Shown piece by piece: positions 36,451-44,844 of a stretch of DNA of 64,000 nucleotides. The position numbers were made by a program, and so were the translations under genes. The notes under the pieces are model-generated. The model was not told where the DNA came from, did no database searches, and saw only the letters and a list, made by a program, of their open reading frames with translations. Positions within the stretch are counted from its first letter, which is position 1. Every line of letters starts with the position of its first letter. Source of the DNA: Paramagnetospirillum magnetotacticum MS-1 (GTDB taxonomy: Bacteria > Pseudomonadota > Alphaproteobacteria > Rhodospirillales > Magnetospirillaceae); the NCBI RefSeq assembly GCF_000829825.1, contig NZ_JXSL01000035.1, forward strand, positions 1 to 64,000, written 5' to 3'.

Positions 36451-36705
36451 TTATTTTATAGGCTGCGTTAGCCGGACGCCGGGTCCACCCTCCCCTTCGT
36501 ATCGTCCATCACCAAATAAGGTGATACCAGCCTGCTCCAACGCCGCCTGCAGCGCATCGGTCGTGCGGGCAAGCCCCCCGATCGGACCACGAATCTTCTC
36601 TAGGCGCTTGATCGTCTCGATCGACAGCTTTGCCGCTTCAGCAAGATCCTTTTGCTCCCACCTGAGCAGAGCTCGAGCCGCGCGAATTTGTTCCCCAGTC
36701 AGCAA
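36451..36705 (-). CDS. Small XRE-family repressor
   Basis: An 84-residue protein. Helix-turn-helix residues 4-36 (GEQIRAARALLRWEQKDLAE, then AKLSIETIKRLE) are followed by a short tail. The only upstream start is TTG at 36705, directly after an in-frame TAA, with no good ribosome site, so leaderless or weak translation is likely. It is divergent from a three-gene operon; the gap holds three copies of one operator that also overlap that operon's promoter. It is therefore the likely repressor of 36826-40130. Confidence 0.75.
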   Translation of the reverse strand: MLTGEQIRAARALLRWEQKDLAEAAKLSIETIKRLEKIRGPIGGLARTTDALQAALEQAGITLFGDGRYEGEGGPGVRLTQPIK

Positions 36706-36708
36706 TTA

Positions 36709-36757
36709 ACACCTCAGGCGTAAAACATTACACCTGAGGTGTTGACACCTGAGGCGC
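36709..36757. promoter_or_regulatory. Three XRE operators
   Basis: ACACCTCAGGCGT (36709-36721), ACACCTGAGGTGT (36730-36742) and ACACCTGAGGCGC (36745-36757) are near-palindromic copies with start-to-start spacing of 21 and 15 bp. Copies 2 and 3 cover the -35 box of the plus-strand promoter, and copy 1 abuts the repressor start. Confidence 0.7.
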
Positions 36758-36770
36758 TCGCAGTTACACT
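36742..36770 (+). promoter_or_regulatory. Sigma-70 promoter of the AAA-protease operon
   Basis: TTGACA (36742-36747), 17 nt, TACACT (36765-36770). The -35 is exact and the spacing optimal. Operator copies overlap it, as expected for repression by the XRE protein. Confidence 0.7.
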
Positions 36771-36825
36771 CTAGGGGTAATGACGAATTGCGGCCACCAA
36801 ATTCTAAAGCTGACTGAGGATCAAA

Positions 36826-37422
36826 ATGCTCTCTCCGAACCACCATATGAAAAGTACATGGATTAGCACCCGCCCCGATCTCACGCTCGCGCAGATTCTC
36901 CATGCAACCGCGACCGGCGGGGTTCGCGCAGACTGCGACAGCCGCATGCTGGAAATGCTTATAACGGCCAAATCCATCGCAGTGTCGGAGATCGAGATCC
37001 TGATCCCGGATGCGATCGATCAATTGCCCGTACCCGAACGTCATGGCAATGAAGGCCCCGCGCATCGAAATCTCCGCCGCCTTGGACTGGTCTTGGCGAA
37101 GGCAATCGACCGGCATGCCGGCGTATCGTTGGAGCGTTGGGTCCCCTGCGGCTCAGCCCATGCATTGATCGATATTTTCGCCGAGACTCGCCATGGGCGG
37201 ATTGCCATCGAATGCGGAACCCGCGATGGACGTGACATTCCCCGACTGCTGAAGGCTTCAGCCGATCACGTCGTCATCCTCCCATTTGCCGGTTGGCAAG
37301 GGGACCGTTTCAGCGCATTGGGATTTTCCAACCAGCACGCCCGCCCCCTTCCTCGAATCACCTATACCGCCATGGTTGCTGCACTCGAGATGCAGGACCT
37401 GGACGCTATCAAGACCATCTAA
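36826..37422 (+). CDS. Unknown protein, first gene of the XRE-controlled operon
   Basis: A 198-residue soluble protein. I do not recognise the family. The segment HALIDIFAETRHGRIAIECGTRDGRDIPRLLKA resembles the core of restriction-endonuclease-like folds (acidic residue, then IAIECG), but the usual Lys after Glu is missing. This is only a fold hint. It follows the operator-controlled promoter and precedes the 190-residue gene by 15 nt. ATG at 36826; a second ATG at 36847 is possible. Confidence 0.6.
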   Translation: MLSPNHHMKSTWISTRPDLTLAQILHATATGGVRADCDSRMLEMLITAKSIAVSEIEILIPDAIDQLPVPERHGNEGPAHRNLRRLGLVLAKAIDRHAGVSLERWVPCGSAHALIDIFAETRHGRIAIECGTRDGRDIPRLLKASADHVVILPFAGWQGDRFSALGFSNQHARPLPRITYTAMVAALEMQDLDAIKTI

Positions 37423-37437
37423 ATAAGGACGCCCACC

Positions 37438-38010
37438 ATGCTTAACCTGCCCCAAGATTTCCCCATCACAACAGACACCCTTCTTAGCAGTCTTAAGGCT
37501 CTGCAACTTCCCTCATTGCTTAAGCGTGGCATGCTTGGATTGACCCAGCAGAAAACGGGTCGCTTCAGGGCTGACCAGGATATCGACGATATGGCACGCT
37601 TGGTGTATGCCCCGACGGCGATCCTGCTGCGGTTCATTGCAACAACGCCAGGCCTTGCACTGCCTCTGGTTTTCCCGACCCCTCGTGAATTTCTCAAGAC
37701 TCTGATGAGTGCATTTCCAGCAGAACCAGGCCTTCAGGAGATTTCGCTCCCGCTCGGACTTGAAAAGTCGGCGGCCTCCCGCTGGAAACGCGGATTGAAT
37801 TCGCGGCCGTATACATCCGCTCAGGTTCTCATGGCATTGATTACGGCCGATTCCTCCAGGATCGTAGATAGGTGGCAGATTGTCACTCGGATGGCGGCAC
37901 TCGAAGCGGAATTGCGCGGAATCGACCTTGCCACTGCAGGCAGCTGGGGAGATCGCCCTCAAGCGTGGATCCCTCGCCTGAAAAATGGTTCTCCCCCCAA
38001 CATTCACTGA
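37438..38010 (+). CDS. Unknown protein, second gene of the XRE-controlled operon
   Basis: A 190-residue helical protein. The middle part, SLPLGLEKSAASRWKRGLNSRPYTSAQVLMALI, reads like a helix-turn-helix (LEKSAASRWKRG), so it may bind DNA or serve as an adaptor. No family recognised. Flanked at 15 and 53 nt by the other two operon genes. Confidence 0.6.
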   Translation: MLNLPQDFPITTDTLLSSLKALQLPSLLKRGMLGLTQQKTGRFRADQDIDDMARLVYAPTAILLRFIATTPGLALPLVFPTPREFLKTLMSAFPAEPGLQEISLPLGLEKSAASRWKRGLNSRPYTSAQVLMALITADSSRIVDRWQIVTRMAALEAELRGIDLATAGSWGDRPQAWIPRLKNGSPPNIH

Positions 38011-38063
38011 TCACCTCGCACCCCGGCGACAGCCTAACCCTTCAAAAATATACGAGGTCCACC

Positions 38064-40130
38064 ATGGCGCCCAAAAAGCCCAAATGCTCCCCCATGCCCA
38101 AAGATGATCAGGAGACGCTTATCGATCCAATCGAGATTCTGCTCGAAGCCACAGACGCCCAAAACAAGAATCCGGTCCAGGTCGCTGCCGAAATTTCTCT
38201 GAGGCGAGCCCTGCAACGGCACCCCAGCCTCTGCTTGCCTGCCGAATCTGGCTTAGCCGTGGTCATCGAGGTGCCGAGCGGCACTTGGGTGGAACCCATA
38301 GCCAATGCCTGGCAACTGATGGTGACATCACCCGGCACGCAGTACGTCAGCGGCGATTCCAACGATTGGCGATGGGGATGCGTAAATCCTACTGGGCGGT
38401 GGGTTGAATTCAAACGGAGCGGCACTCGGAAGGGTGAATCCCTGTCCGAGGGAAATGGAGCAGTAGCCGCAACCTTGGCCGGTGGCGGCTCTGTGCTGGG
38501 TATCTCCCATGCTCCCGATCGCCTCCTGCCAAATGATTTGTTGCGGGTAGCCGACCACCGCCTTGTTGTGCCGCCCCTGGACTCCACAACCCTGCATGAG
38601 ATTATCCTGGCAATGACCAACTCGGTTCCGGCCGAGCCAATTTCCGATGAATTGACCCGTCGCTGCGACATCGAAGATATTGCCTTGGCAAGTCGCCCAG
38701 GCGATGGAGCCGATACCATTTTGCAGAGGCTGCGCCGTCTCGTTGAGACGCGGAACCAAGTTCCAGCCTTCACCCTTGACCAACTCTTCGGGATGCCGGA
38801 GGCAACATCCTGGGGACAGAGCCTGAAAGCCGACCTCATTGAGTTTAAAGCTGGACGAATTCCTTGGTCCGCAGTTGATCGCGGATGCCTTTTGTTCGGC
38901 CCGCCCGGCACAGGTAAAACCACCTTTGCGCGCGCTCTGGCTGGCTCATGCGTCCTTCCTCTCATCTCCGCATCGCTCGCGCAATGGCAATCGAGTGGTC
39001 ATTTGGGAGACCTCTTGAAGTCAATGCGGGCAACATTTGATGCCGCTCGGGCGGCAGCTCCTTCGATCCTATTCATTGATGAAGTTGATGGATTCGGAAA
39101 CCGGTCCCAGTTCAAAAGCGAGTACCGGGATTATAGCGTGCAGGTTGTAAATGGCTTCCTTGAATTGCTGGACGGGGTTACGGGTCGTGAGGGAGTGGTC
39201 GTCGTTGCCGCGTGCAACCATCCTGAGCGTCTTGACCCCGCTATTGTTCGTTCTGGCCGGCTGGATCGCAGTATCCTGATCCCACTCCCCGATCAGGAGG
39301 CAATTGGAAAAATTCTTCGCTATCACCTCGGCCAAGACCTAAACGGCATCGACTTGAAGGACGTCGCCAAGCTGGCCCATGGCGGCACTGGCGCGGACGT
39401 CGAGAGGTGGGTGCGTGGTGCCCGGCGCTGTGCGCGCAATGCGAACAGGCCCATGGTGCTCGAAGACTTGTCTGCTGAGATCCGTGGAAAAGTTAGAAGG
39501 GTTCCCGCAGAAAGCTTACGCCGCAGCGCGATCCATGAGGCTGGTCATGCCGTCATGACGGCGGTTTATCGTCCGAATATGCTCGTAATGGCCAGCATCC
39601 GCCAAACGGAAGAAAGTGGTGGTGGCGTCACCATCGATGTTGGTCGAGGGGCGATGGAAACCCGTGCCGACATCAATTTCATGCTGATGCACTTGCTTGC
39701 TGGCCGGGCTGCTGAACAAGCTTTGATTGGCAGCGTGTCGACTGGCTCCGGCGGCAGCACAAGCTCGGATTTGGCACGGGCAACAGCCTTGGCAACGATC
39801 AGTTTGACCGCGATGGGAATGGATGAACAGATGCCACTGGTATGGACAGGGATGCCTCACATCGACAGCATCGGACCAATGCTCAGTAGCCGCCCGGACT
39901 TGGCGCGCAAGGTTTCGAGCATTCTCGAGCAGGCGTATGAGGAGGCGCTGAATCTGATTCGATGGAACTCGACAACGGTCTTGCGCATCGCAGACATGCT
40001 GCAACGCCAGGAAACGCTCGATGCCCACGAGATCATCGCCCAAGTCGACCAGCAAAGCGCAGGACTGCTGGCCGCGCACTCCGAAGGAGGCTATGGAACC
40101 TTAATAAGCATGACTATCCACATGAGCTAA
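38064..40130 (+). CDS. Soluble FtsH-like AAA+ ATPase with M41 zinc protease domain
   Basis: A 688-residue protein. Residues 1-265 are an unrecognised domain without membrane helices, unlike FtsH, which starts with two. The AAA+ module has Walker A GPPGTGKT (about 279-286), Walker B ILFIDEVDGF and an arginine-finger region RSGRLDRS. The M41 peptidase has HEAGH at 491-495 and the third-ligand region TSSDLARATALA as in FtsH. All elements for ATP-driven proteolysis are present. The start at 38064 (MAPKKPK) is chosen because the earlier frame overlaps the previous gene. As a cytosolic protease in a repressed operon on a mobile element it could be a defence effector, toxin regulator or element-control factor (inference). 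Confidence 0.78.
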   Translation: MAPKKPKCSPMPKDDQETLIDPIEILLEATDAQNKNPVQVAAEISLRRALQRHPSLCLPAESGLAVVIEVPSGTWVEPIANAWQLMVTSPGTQYVSGDSNDWRWGCVNPTGRWVEFKRSGTRKGESLSEGNGAVAATLAGGGSVLGISHAPDRLLPNDLLRVADHRLVVPPLDSTTLHEIILAMTNSVPAEPISDELTRRCDIEDIALASRPGDGADTILQRLRRLVETRNQVPAFTLDQLFGMPEATSWGQSLKADLIEFKAGRIPWSAVDRGCLLFGPPGTGKTTFARALAGSCVLPLISASLAQWQSSGHLGDLLKSMRATFDAARAAAPSILFIDEVDGFGNRSQFKSEYRDYSVQVVNGFLELLDGVTGREGVVVVAACNHPERLDPAIVRSGRLDRSILIPLPDQEAIGKILRYHLGQDLNGIDLKDVAKLAHGGTGADVERWVRGARRCARNANRPMVLEDLSAEIRGKVRRVPAESLRRSAIHEAGHAVMTAVYRPNMLVMASIRQTEESGGGVTIDVGRGAMETRADINFMLMHLLAGRAAEQALIGSVSTGSGGSTSSDLARATALATISLTAMGMDEQMPLVWTGMPHIDSIGPMLSSRPDLARKVSSILEQAYEEALNLIRWNSTTVLRIADMLQRQETLDAHEIIAQVDQQSAGLLAAHSEGGYGTLISMTIHMS

Positions 40131-40203
40131 CGCCATATAGCCCCGGCAGTCATCCGCGATCGGCTCCGCTAATAGCTGCAACCCCAACTACCAAATCACA
40201 TTC

Positions 40204-40247
40204 AAAATCGACATCCTATGGCCAGATAGCAATAGGATGTCGATTTT
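40204..40247. repeat. 44-nt hairpin, copy 1
   Basis: AAAATCGACATCCTAT and ATAGGATGTCGATTTT pair perfectly around a 12-nt loop. A second copy with the same arms lies 234 bp downstream. The T-rich 3' arm means that each could also terminate transcription. Confidence 0.8.
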
Positions 40248-40437
40248 GCAATGAACTGGAACCAGATGAAAAGACCGAACTCCTCAGCCAAAATCTTTTG
40301 TTGGCTGCACTGGACAACCTCCCCATTTGAGATCCTGGCACCGAAACCTTTTTCTACGGCCAACCTCACCGCCTTCCGCCAATGGGAAGACGACATCTCT
40401 CTTTTTCGCTGTCGGGATTGACTAACATAAAACATCA

Positions 40438-40481
40438 AAAATCGACATCCTATGCCCGGTTGGCGACAGGATGTCGATTTT
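40438..40481. repeat. 44-nt hairpin, copy 2
   Basis: AAAATCGACATCCT and AGGATGTCGATTTT pair around a 16-nt loop. The loop agrees with copy 1 at 10 of 16 positions (ATGxCCxGxTxGCxAx). Same total length as copy 1. The surrounding 40131-40713 holds no gene that I can support. Confidence 0.8.
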
Positions 40482-40713
40482 CGGATCTTCATCACCATGC
40501 TGACACCAAGTGTGAAACGATCTTCCAGATCAAAATTCCATTGGATTCGCGAGGCGACGACCAACCGGACAACAGGTTGGAATTCGCTTTACTTTGCGCC
40601 GCATTAATCCATGAAGCAGCCAATTGGCAAACATCGTTCGATATGTTTGCAGAAAAAAACAGCCCACCACTTCACTTTTTATAGTGACTTTCGCTACCAT
40701 GATTCAATGCAAC

Positions 40714-40899
40714 ATGGAGCACGACATGGATCACCTCATCACTCCGGGAGAACTTGTGACGATTCTGAGACTTCCAAGCCTTAAATCGCTTTATTGCTTC
40801 CTTTCGAGCAATCCTGATGCAGTCCCCCCACCGGTCAGGATTGGCCGTCTCCTTCGATGGAAAAGTTCGGCCGTCCAAGCCTGGCTGGAATCACAATGA
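40714..40899 (+). CDS. AlpA/excisionase-like small DNA-binding protein
   Basis: A 61-residue protein: ITPGELVTILRLPSLKSLYCF is followed by VRIGRLLRWKSSAVQAWLE, the pattern of AlpA/MerR-type winged helices (helix pair, then the RIGRxxRW wing). Such proteins direct integrase excision or act as element regulators. ATG 40714 is chosen; 40699 is also possible. Its stop overlaps the next start (ATGA). Confidence 0.65.
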   Translation: MEHDMDHLITPGELVTILRLPSLKSLYCFLSSNPDAVPPPVRIGRLLRWKSSAVQAWLESQ

Positions 40900-41048
40900 C
40901 ACCTGATGACCAAAAGACGTGCTCGCTAAGGGTTTCACTAAAAGAAATCGGTTGCGGAAGGAGAGGTCAGGTAGCCCTAGATGCACGAGAATTGGGGCTC
41001 CCCTCAACGCCGCTCATTTGTCTGAGTAACGTGAGGAGATCACCATGA
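40896..41048 (+). CDS. Small coupled ORF between AlpA-like gene and recombinase
   Basis: A 50-residue basic protein with four Cys, not recognised. The start overlaps the AlpA-like stop and the stop overlaps the recombinase start, both as ATGA. Two exact couplings in a row argue for a translated gene or a leader that couples the other two. Confidence 0.5.
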   Translation: MTPDDQKTCSLRVSLKEIGCGRRGQVALDARELGLPSTPLICLSNVRRSP

Positions 41049-42025
41049 CACGCACCCGTCAAACTGAAGACCGGTACAAGCGCGTCGCTAACCGACTTAT
41101 GGCTGCCAGTTCCCGAGAACTTGGCTGCGAGACATCTGAAATCACTGCCACTACCATGGCTGATTGGATGATCCGGCACAAGGCAGGATGGTCCTCTTCC
41201 ACTTGGCGGCAGTACCGTGCGGCGGTCAGCTTCGCCTTCGGGTCGCAGATATCGGCCCCCCTTCAGCTGGGCGACCTGCCCGCATCGGCCCACCGCGGTC
41301 TTCGGACGTCCGGCCAGAAAGAGAAGCGTCTCCCACCCGCCGATCTGAAGAAGCTCCTCGACCACCTGCGTGAACGGATCAATGCCAGAAACAACCACCA
41401 CGAAGACGACCTGTCGCCGAAGTCATTGGCAGCTCTACTCCTGCTCTGCGGTACGATCGCTGGCCTCCGCCCTGGTGAATGGCCGTCCGTGATTCTCTGT
41501 CCCCCACCCACCCAATCCGATCTGCTTCTACAAGTCGCTAATGCCAAGAACACAAATGGTCGCAGCCATGGTGAATTCAGGCAGATTGAAATCTCTGGGC
41601 TGAGCATGTCTCTGCGCAAGCTAATCTTGCTGTTGGTGAGCGCCGCCGGGAAAGCCAAAGCCGACGGAAGTTGGGACAGGCGCGTCGCCTCCGCCGGTAA
41701 GGCGCTTTATCGGACGACGAGGGAATTGTGGCCTCATCGTAAAAAGCACTACACCCTCTATTCGCCGAGGCATCAGGCCGCCGCCAACTGGAAGATGATC
41801 CTGGACAAGGAACAGATTGCTGCGCTGATGGGCCACGCCTCCAGGGAGACGGCTACGACCCATTATGGTCGGCGGAGCGCCGGTCGATCCCAAGTGCTGC
41901 CGGGACTGGCCACCGTCATTGGCATCCCTAGCGAGGCCAATGTGTTGGCCGTCCGTGCGAGGTCGGCCGCCATGATGCCGATGGAGGCGGCATTCGACGA
42001 ACCGGGTTTCAACGGTCCGAGCTAA
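41045..42025 (+). CDS. Tyrosine recombinase
   Basis: A 326-residue recombinase. The SAM-like N-terminal domain covers 1-90. Catalytic residues: Arg in AGLRPGEW, Lys in NAKNTNGRS, Arg in YSPRHQAAANW (the usual HxxR first His is Tyr or Ser here), His in LMGHASRET, nucleophile Tyr in THYGRR. The altered first His is tolerated in some integrases. Together with the AlpA-like gene it is the likely integrase of the element, although it lies 5 kb from the tRNA fragment. Confidence 0.78.
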   Translation: MTRTRQTEDRYKRVANRLMAASSRELGCETSEITATTMADWMIRHKAGWSSSTWRQYRAAVSFAFGSQISAPLQLGDLPASAHRGLRTSGQKEKRLPPADLKKLLDHLRERINARNNHHEDDLSPKSLAALLLLCGTIAGLRPGEWPSVILCPPPTQSDLLLQVANAKNTNGRSHGEFRQIEISGLSMSLRKLILLLVSAAGKAKADGSWDRRVASAGKALYRTTRELWPHRKKHYTLYSPRHQAAANWKMILDKEQIAALMGHASRETATTHYGRRSAGRSQVLPGLATVIGIPSEANVLAVRARSAAMMPMEAAFDEPGFNGPS

Positions 42026-42674
42026 CCCTTATCGAGAAAGTTTTGTCTGTCTTGCCAAGCGCTATTTCCAGAGCGACGAAAATCGTTCGAAGTGCCCCGC
42101 GCGATCACCTGCCCGCACGGAATGCTTTGACATTTTCTCATCGTTCCTCGGCGACAGCGATGTCTCGAACCAACTCTACTGGCCTCTGTTCCAACGAAAC
42201 GAAAATTGCGCCAAGCTGTATTTGGATCGTGGCCTGATCGGTAGAGCGCCCAATTCATAGCATTTAAGGCTCGTCTCCCAGAGTGGTGGGGCTCGCAACC
42301 TCACTCAGCCAAAAAGGGGGCCGCTACCCCCCATGGATCTGCGCCTGCTTCCGGCTGGAGCCGTCGCCGGGTGGGACTTTCAGGCGGGACTGTCACCCAC
42401 TGAAAAGCGCCGCCTTTTCACGGCGCACGCCATGACCTGCCGGTCGCGGCCAGGCGCAGACCACTTTGCGTTATGCCCATCTCTTTGATAACCCACTGCG
42501 CGGGGCGACGGAATTTGCCGCTACCGCGATCGGCAACATCAGCCGCAACGGGAAATAGAACTCCCCCTCCCGATCTTCTTCACCCGCAGCCGGGCTCGAC
42601 ACCAGCAAGGTGATGCCGATGCCGCCCCCTGCCCTACCTTTCATCACTTTTAACATCCGACATCAGGCAATGGC
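42026..42674. other. Gene-free stretch
   Basis: About 650 bp with no convincing coding frame. Two mutually exclusive short hairpins occur: TGAAAAG / CTTTTCA (42401-42420) and GCGCCG / CGGCGC (42407-42426). They may help to end recombinase transcription, but no strong T-run follows. Confidence 0.4.
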
Positions 42675-43109
42675 TCAACTTCCCTCCGCCTCGGCTTTAG
42701 CCTTGGACTTCGGCTTTTTAGGGCCACGCGTCCGCCCTAATCCAATCTTCTTGGCCAATTCCGATCGGTGCGCCGCATAGCTTGGAGCCACCATCGGGTA
42801 GTCCTTAGCGAGCCCCCACTTGGCGCGATACTCATCAACTGACATAGAGTGCGCAGTAGCGATATGCCGCTTAAGCATCGATTGCGCTTTGCCGCAATCC
42901 AGACAGTAGAGGGCGTCTGGCGTTACCGACTTCTTGAGAGGTACAGCCGGGGCAGCACGCTCAGCCTGTGTCGGCGTTGGTGTTCCGGCGCCAACCAAAG
43001 CGGTGTAGGTGGTGCGCATCAGATCGGGCAGGTCGGTCACAGCAATCGTGTTGTTTCCCACATAGGCCGCGACGATCTTGGCAGTTTGCAGGATGGGGGT
43101 ATCAGCCAT
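42675..43109 (-). CDS. MucR/Ros-family zinc-finger regulator
   Basis: A 144-residue protein with a single Cys2His2 finger: YCLDCGKAQSMLKRHIATAH, then MSVDEYRAKWGLAKDYPMVAPSY, the diagnostic MucR/Ros block, and a Lys/Ala-rich tail. MucR proteins are H-NS-like silencers that bind AT-rich DNA in alphaproteobacteria. The start at 43109 overlaps the end of the HU gene by 8 nt. Confidence 0.85.
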   Translation of the reverse strand: MADTPILQTAKIVAAYVGNNTIAVTDLPDLMRTTYTALVGAGTPTPTQAERAAPAVPLKKSVTPDALYCLDCGKAQSMLKRHIATAHSMSVDEYRAKWGLAKDYPMVAPSYAAHRSELAKKIGLGRTRGPKKPKSKAKAEAEGS

Positions 43110-43377
43110 TGACGGCATCCTTGAGCGCCTTGCCGGCGCTGAACTTCGGCGCCTTGGACGCCGCAATCTTGATGGTCGCACCGGTGCGGGGATTGCGACC
43201 ATCCTTGGCAGCACGATTGGTAATGCTGAAAGAGCCGAATCCAACCAAGCGCACCTCGTCCCCGACCTTAAGCGCAGAGGTGATGGCCGCAAACACTGCA
43301 TCAGTCACTTTGTCGGCATCTGCCTTGGTGCAGCCAGCGAGTTCTGCAACTTTGGACACCAGATCAGCCTTGTTCAT
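43102..43377 (-). CDS. HU-family nucleoid protein
   Basis: A 91-residue HU protein with the DNA-clamping arm GRNPRTGATIKI and helices NKADLVSKVAELAG and GFGSFSI. Starts at ATG 43377 with GGGAGG upstream. It bends and packs DNA as a dimer. Translationally coupled to the MucR gene. Confidence 0.92.
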   Translation of the reverse strand: MNKADLVSKVAELAGCTKADADKVTDAVFAAITSALKVGDEVRLVGFGSFSITNRAAKDGRNPRTGATIKIAASKAPKFSAGKALKDAVNG

Positions 43378-43525
43378 AGTTACCTCCCATAAAAATACGT
43401 CTAACCGATGTCACAGACTGAAAGAACGGTCAATATGTTAGCGCCTTGGCGTCACTAACTGCCTGGATTCTGGATCCTTGCAACCAGCACAATGCAAACA
43501 ATTCCTATTCTTGATCGAATGCACA

Positions 43526-44407
43526 TCACGCCTTGTCCTTCCACCCCTCCGGCAAAGCTTTGTCGACCTGATCCCGGTTCATCACCACAATCTGCCTGTG
43601 CTCCGGCTTTTGATCCGGCCGATCATCTTCAATGCCGTTAAGCCTAAGAAAATAGGGCAGAGTGAGTTTTGGCACGTCTACCGTCAGGATGTCCGCATCC
43701 CCCACAAGATACTCAGCCGCCAAGACCTTCTGGGCGCCAGCCTCTAGCCGCGGATCAATGGCAATCTCCACCGTGATCTCATCTTGCCACTTCGGATCCC
43801 CTGATGGCCCGTCTCCAGCGTCTCGCCTTGCTCTGACGTCAAGGATCCGCGTCAGCACAAAATCACCGAACCGCTGATTTTTGAGATCCCAGGCCCGGCA
43901 GTGCCAGCGGAAACCGCTATAGACCAATCCGACCGGCCTGATCCATCGCCAGTCTTCCTTGTGGGTGGTTGCCTGATAGCGGATCTCGATCTCCAGACCG
44001 TAATGGATGGCGAGGACGACAGGCTGCAGAACCGCCGCCTCTACCGGTTTACGCGCAATCTTGCGGGCCACTAGGACTGGAGGTGGACTGCCGATCCAGC
44101 AATCCCGCCCACCAGCGGCTTCTGCGCTCTCAGGGCAAAGCATTGCCAGGTAGCGCGGCGCATCCGGCGCATAGAGGACCGGAACAAAACCCTCATTAGA
44201 GCGATATCGCTTTTCCTTGGGCGAATAGGTCATGGCATCCGGGCAGAGAGCGTTATAGGCGCGGAAATCCACCGAGGCCTGGATGTCGGAAATTCCAAAG
44301 GCCTGGGTCAGATCACGACGATTGACCCGCCCCTCCCAGTAAAGCCGGAACTCCAGGAGCTCCAGGCGCTTTCGTACTTCGGGCGGTAGGGCATCCAGAT
44401 CACTCAA
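43526..44407 (-). CDS. WYL-domain transcription regulator, BrxR/CapW-like layout
   Basis: A 293-residue protein: winged helix (about 10-70), WYL-type ligand domain (about 125-200; ALEIEIRYQATT..., WRWIRPVGLVYSGFRWHCRAWD), and a C-terminal domain. This three-part layout matches WYL repressors often found beside phage-defence loci. It starts at TTG (44407) with GGAGG seven nt before. The neighbours are divergent small genes, not a recognisable BREX or CBASS set. Confidence 0.78.
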   Translation of the reverse strand: MSDLDALPPEVRKRLELLEFRLYWEGRVNRRDLTQAFGISDIQASVDFRAYNALCPDAMTYSPKEKRYRSNEGFVPVLYAPDAPRYLAMLCPESAEAAGGRDCWIGSPPPVLVARKIARKPVEAAVLQPVVLAIHYGLEIEIRYQATTHKEDWRWIRPVGLVYSGFRWHCRAWDLKNQRFGDFVLTRILDVRARRDAGDGPSGDPKWQDEITVEIAIDPRLEAGAQKVLAAEYLVGDADILTVDVPKLTLPYFLRLNGIEDDRPDQKPEHRQIVVMNRDQVDKALPEGWKDKA

Positions 44408-44555
44408 AACAGGGCCTCCGAATCACATTGACTCGTGAACACATCGTCATTATACATATAGCCACAATGCGTATTGCGGTTATGGGCATTGTGAAGATGA
44501 GTGTAGCGGGATCGGCCCTACTTCTGCAAGGGGGCCATCATCAAGGGAGGACAAA

Positions 44556-44828
44556 ATGGGCGCAGCGGCACATTGGGAATCTCGGATCCAGCAGCGGGGC
44601 ATTCCCGCAGAGGCGATTGATCTCGTCATGGCCTATGGCGAGAGCCAGCACGACCATCATGGCTGCGAAATCATCTACCTCTCAGCTCGTGGCAAGCAGA
44701 GGGTCCTGAAGGACGCGGCCAACCGGAATCTTCGACGTCTCGACAAATTGCTCGATGTCTACGTGGTGGTCGGCCGCAGCGGCATCGCCACCGTCGGCCA
44801 TCGCTATAAACGCATCGCCCGGCCTTAA
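44556..44828 (+). CDS. Small DUF4258-like protein
   Basis: A 90-residue protein with GGAGGACAAA before its ATG. The core resembles DUF4258 proteins: ESRIQQRGIPAEAIDLVMAYGE, then a strand-rich C-terminal half ending VVGRSGIATVGHRYKRI. This family is sometimes discussed as toxin-like because of a BECR/RelE-type fold. Function unknown. It is 16 nt upstream of the HD gene. Confidence 0.65.
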   Translation: MGAAAHWESRIQQRGIPAEAIDLVMAYGESQHDHHGCEIIYLSARGKQRVLKDAANRNLRRLDKLLDVYVVVGRSGIATVGHRYKRIARP

Positions 44829-44844
44829 GCAGGAGGATCTGACC

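Noticed and set aside
40204-40481. Twin hairpins read as a minimal CRISPR array
   Set aside because: Only two copies, each internally palindromic, 234 bp apart, with no spacer-length regularity and no cas genes.
42471-42656. 61-codon minus-strand frame in the 42-kb gap
   Set aside because: No ribosome site, domain or conserved pattern; composition looks non-coding.
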